Under the pieces are notes generated by a model. The model saw only the letters and a list, made by a program, of their open reading frames with translations, was not told the DNA's origin and did no database searches. Below, piece after piece: positions 31,501 through 33,434 of a stretch of 33,434 bases of DNA; position 1 is the first letter of the stretch; every line of letters starts with the position of its first letter. Both the position numbers and the translations under genes were made by a program. Origin of the DNA: an uncultured Clostridium sp. (GTDB taxonomy: Bacteria; Bacillota; Clostridia; Oscillospirales; Butyricicoccaceae); the NCBI GenBank assembly GCA_947427035.1, contig CANEGK010000028.1:1-33434 (forward strand). Direction: 5' to 3'.

Positions 31501-33243
31501 ATGTTGGATTTGATCATCAAAGGCGGTACCGTTTATGACGGTACCGGCAAAGCCGGCTTTGTCGCCGATGTTGGCGTCAAGGACGGCGTCATCGTCAAGG
31601 TGGGCGATCTGTCGGGCGAGCAGGCCGCCAAAACGGTCGACGCGGCCGGCAAAGCGGTCACCCCCGGCTTTATTGACATGCATTCGCACGGTGATTTGAC
31701 CCTACCCTTTTATCCTGAAATGGAAAGTAAGGTCCGCCAAGGCATCACCACCATTGTCGGCGGCCAGTGCGGCCTGTCCCTCGCCCCCTGCGATCAGTGG
31801 TGGGAAAGCCAGTATTTTGAGCATTCACAGCTGGCCGAGCTGGGCGGCGACCCGTTTTCGCCTCCTTACCTTGTCAAAGCCGACGAACTTTCGCCCCTGA
31901 TGGAGCGCGATTTTGGCTACCCCATCGACTGGCGCAGCTTTGGCGAATACCTCGCCTCGGCGCGCAAAAAGGGGGTCGGCGCCAACTACGTTCCGCTGGT
32001 CGGCCACGGCACGATTCGCGCGCAGGTGCTCGGACCCAACTTTAAGCGCACGGCGACCGACGAGGAGATCGAGCAGATGAAGACCTATCTGCACGACGCC
32101 ATGAAGGCGGGCGCCGCCGGCATGTCTTCCGGCCTGGATTACGCGCCGGGCATTTACTGTGATTTCCGCGAGCTGAAGGCCATGTGCGAGGTTGTCGCTC
32201 AATACGGCGGCATTTATGCTCCCCATTGGCGCAAGACCGGCCTGCGCGAGGGCACGCCGAAAAAGCAGAAAAAAATCGACGGCATCATCGAATCGCTTGA
32301 GCTCGGCCTGCAAACCGGCGTACAGGTGCATCTGGCCCACCTGACCTGCGGCTTTGACGTCTTCCCCAATGGTGACAGCTACATGGCGGCCGCTGCGGCC
32401 AAGCGCACGCTGGCTGTCATTGACGAATACCGACAAAAGGGCGTGCGCGTCACGCATGACGTCATCCCCAATGTTACAGGCGGCATTCTGCTGGGCCCCG
32501 ATCTGGCGCTGTATTTCATGCCGTGGCTCCAGCCGTGCGGCTCGCGCGAGCAGTTCGCCAAAAACCTGCACTCTGCCAGCTACCGTGCCACCATTGCCAA
32601 GACCATCTATTCCGGTCAATATTACTCGATCAATCCCCAGGTCGATCCCGATTGGGCGCGCGCCTGCACCATTCTTGCGCACAAAAACCCTGCGTATGCC
32701 AGCAAAAACCTTCAGGATCTCGCCGCGGAGCAGGGGCGCGAGCCGCTTGACATGGCGTTTGATTTGTTGATGGAAGACCCCGACACCAAGGTGTTTGAGG
32801 TTGTGCAGGGCATGGTCGAAGCCGCTGTGCGTGAGTTTATCGCCGACCCCCATGGCGTTATTGGCTCCGACACCTTTGCCTTTGACGACAAGGCCATCAT
32901 CCCCCTGGGTGAAAACATGCCGCCCTACTACCCCAATCCCAATACTTACTGCGGCTTTGTGCGTTATCTGTGCGAATTCCCGCAGGAAAGCTTCGAAGCT
33001 ACCATTCACAAGGTCACCGGCCAGCCGGCTGGCATTTTGGGGCTGTGCGATCGCGGCATTGTGGCCGAGGGCAAAAAGGCCGATCTTCTGGTGCTGGATC
33101 GCGAGCATCTGCGCACCAACGAAAACCATGTGGATCCGCGCGTCTGGCCTGATGGTGTGGGCTATGTCTTTGTCAACGGCGAGGCTGCCGTATGGCAGGG
33201 CGCTTCGACCGGCTCGCGCAGCGGGCAGGTTTTGAGTAAATAA
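31501..33243 (+). CDS. N-acyl-D-amino-acid deacylase (D-aminoacylase) family amidohydrolase
   Basis: 580 aa, cytosolic. TIM-barrel amidohydrolase with metal motif His61-Ser-His63-x-Asp65 (GFIDMHSHGD), the IVGGQCGLSLAPC loop (Cys as metal ligand in D-aminoacylases), further His in YAPHWRKTG and VHLAHLTCG, and the late Asp in GVIGSDTF. These match the N-acyl-D-amino-acid deacylase group, which frees D-amino acids from N-acyl forms; related hydantoinase or dipeptidase substrates are possible. GGGAGG precedes ATG 31501; the open frame continues upstream without a start signal. A strong terminator follows. Confidence 0.92.
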   Translation: MLDLIIKGGTVYDGTGKAGFVADVGVKDGVIVKVGDLSGEQAAKTVDAAGKAVTPGFIDMHSHGDLTLPFYPEMESKVRQGITTIVGGQCGLSLAPCDQWWESQYFEHSQLAELGGDPFSPPYLVKADELSPLMERDFGYPIDWRSFGEYLASARKKGVGANYVPLVGHGTIRAQVLGPNFKRTATDEEIEQMKTYLHDAMKAGAAGMSSGLDYAPGIYCDFRELKAMCEVVAQYGGIYAPHWRKTGLREGTPKKQKKIDGIIESLELGLQTGVQVHLAHLTCGFDVFPNGDSYMAAAAAKRTLAVIDEYRQKGVRVTHDVIPNVTGGILLGPDLALYFMPWLQPCGSREQFAKNLHSASYRATIAKTIYSGQYYSINPQVDPDWARACTILAHKNPAYASKNLQDLAAEQGREPLDMAFDLLMEDPDTKVFEVVQGMVEAAVREFIADPHGVIGSDTFAFDDKAIIPLGENMPPYYPNPNTYCGFVRYLCEFPQESFEATIHKVTGQPAGILGLCDRGIVAEGKKADLLVLDREHLRTNENHVDPRVWPDGVGYVFVNGEAAVWQGASTGSRSGQVLSK

Positions 33244-33261
33244 AAATACAATAGATCGCAT

Positions 33262-33300
33262 AAAAACCCGGAAAAGGATTCTTCCTTTTCCGGGTTTTTC
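33262..33300 (+). terminator. Terminator after the D-aminoacylase-like gene
   Basis: Stem ACCCGGAAAAGGA/TCCTTTTCCGGGT with a 4-nt loop, A-rich before and TTTTTC after. Symmetric. Confidence 0.92.
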
Positions 33301-33358
33301 CTGTAAAAAGAAAAAAGCGGGAAAACTGACGAAAATTGTCGTTATGATGACCAGGAAA

Positions 33359-33434
33359 TCCTCCTGAAGCCAGTGATATCAAGGTATTCGGAGTATGGAC
33401 AATGTCCGAATCAAAAAACAGGAGGAAAAGACCT
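33359..33434 (+). promoter_or_regulatory. Leader of the next gene with a masked Shine-Dalgarno
   Basis: TCCTCCTG (33359-33366) is perfectly complementary to CAGGAGGA (33419-33426), the strong ribosome site of a gene whose start lies outside the window. Between them is a 7-bp hairpin ATTCGGA/TCCGAAT (33386-33411). The layout could hide the ribosome site until an alternative fold forms. No known riboswitch class recognised. Confidence 0.45.

Noticed and set aside
1..33434. CRISPR arrays, insertion sequences, prophage genes
   Set aside because: No regularly spaced direct repeats, transposases, integrases or phage structural genes were seen.

Overview
The window is a GC-rich stretch of a bacterial chromosome, most like a flagellated Gram-positive anaerobe of class Clostridia (Oscillospirales-like). 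This rests on the gene mix (Rex, an SLH-domain surface protein, a Gx-type S component, QueT, DUF4860, DUF1846, DUF4438), strong AAGGAGG Shine-Dalgarno sites and consensus TTGACA/TATAAT promoters. No species is claimed. No transposase, integrase or CRISPR array was seen.

Layout. 1-480: non-coding, hairpin-rich, probably a dispersed repeat. 520-2685 (-): a CsrA-like gene with a coiled-coil tail, then flagellin; the flagellin leader has a GGA-in-loop hairpin plus a GGA-containing Shine-Dalgarno, the classic dual CsrA target. 2885-2961 (-): tRNA-Val, back to back with a DUF4438 gene (+). 4031-5531 (+): cyclase-family hydrolase, NusG-domain-II protein and Gx S component. 5580-7972 (-): PgsA-like enzyme, nicotinamidase-like hydrolase and a GH3 lipoprotein. 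8156-8814 (+): structured leader and queT. 8880-13245 (-): GNAT enzyme, SLH protein, VanX-type dipeptidase and Rex. 13246-13597: intergenic, with a cluster of DnaA-box-like 9-mers. 13598-17716 (-): polA-rimI-tsaD. 17850-18007 (+): tRNA-Gln unit. 18178-23264 (+): strong promoter, a roughly 300-nt structured leader, then a tightly coupled operon for a transglutaminase-like lipoprotein, a GspF/PilC-like protein, four small pilin-like membrane proteins and a PilT-type ATPase. 23399-23908 (-): 3D-domain protein. 24113-26853 (+): two half-size ChrA proteins and a gamma-glutamyltransferase. 27013-29827 (-): an EF-G/TetM-like GTPase fused to a YacP/Rae1-type NYN nuclease, plus a 39-aa protein. 29911-31395 (-): DUF1846. 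31501-33243 (+): D-aminoacylase-like amidohydrolase. 33244-33434: terminator, then the leader of a gene outside the window.

Most notable: (1) the GTPase-NYN fusion, which joins a factor that binds the ribosomal A site to a nuclease family known to cut mRNA there; (2) the pilus-like operon, whose only ATPase has the PilT retraction signature and whose pilin-like proteins lack normal prepilin sites, behind a long unidentified RNA; (3) the CsrA-like/flagellin pair with its RNA target visible; (4) the DnaA-box cluster away from any dnaA gene; (5) leaders at queT and at the right edge that appear to control access to the ribosome-binding site.
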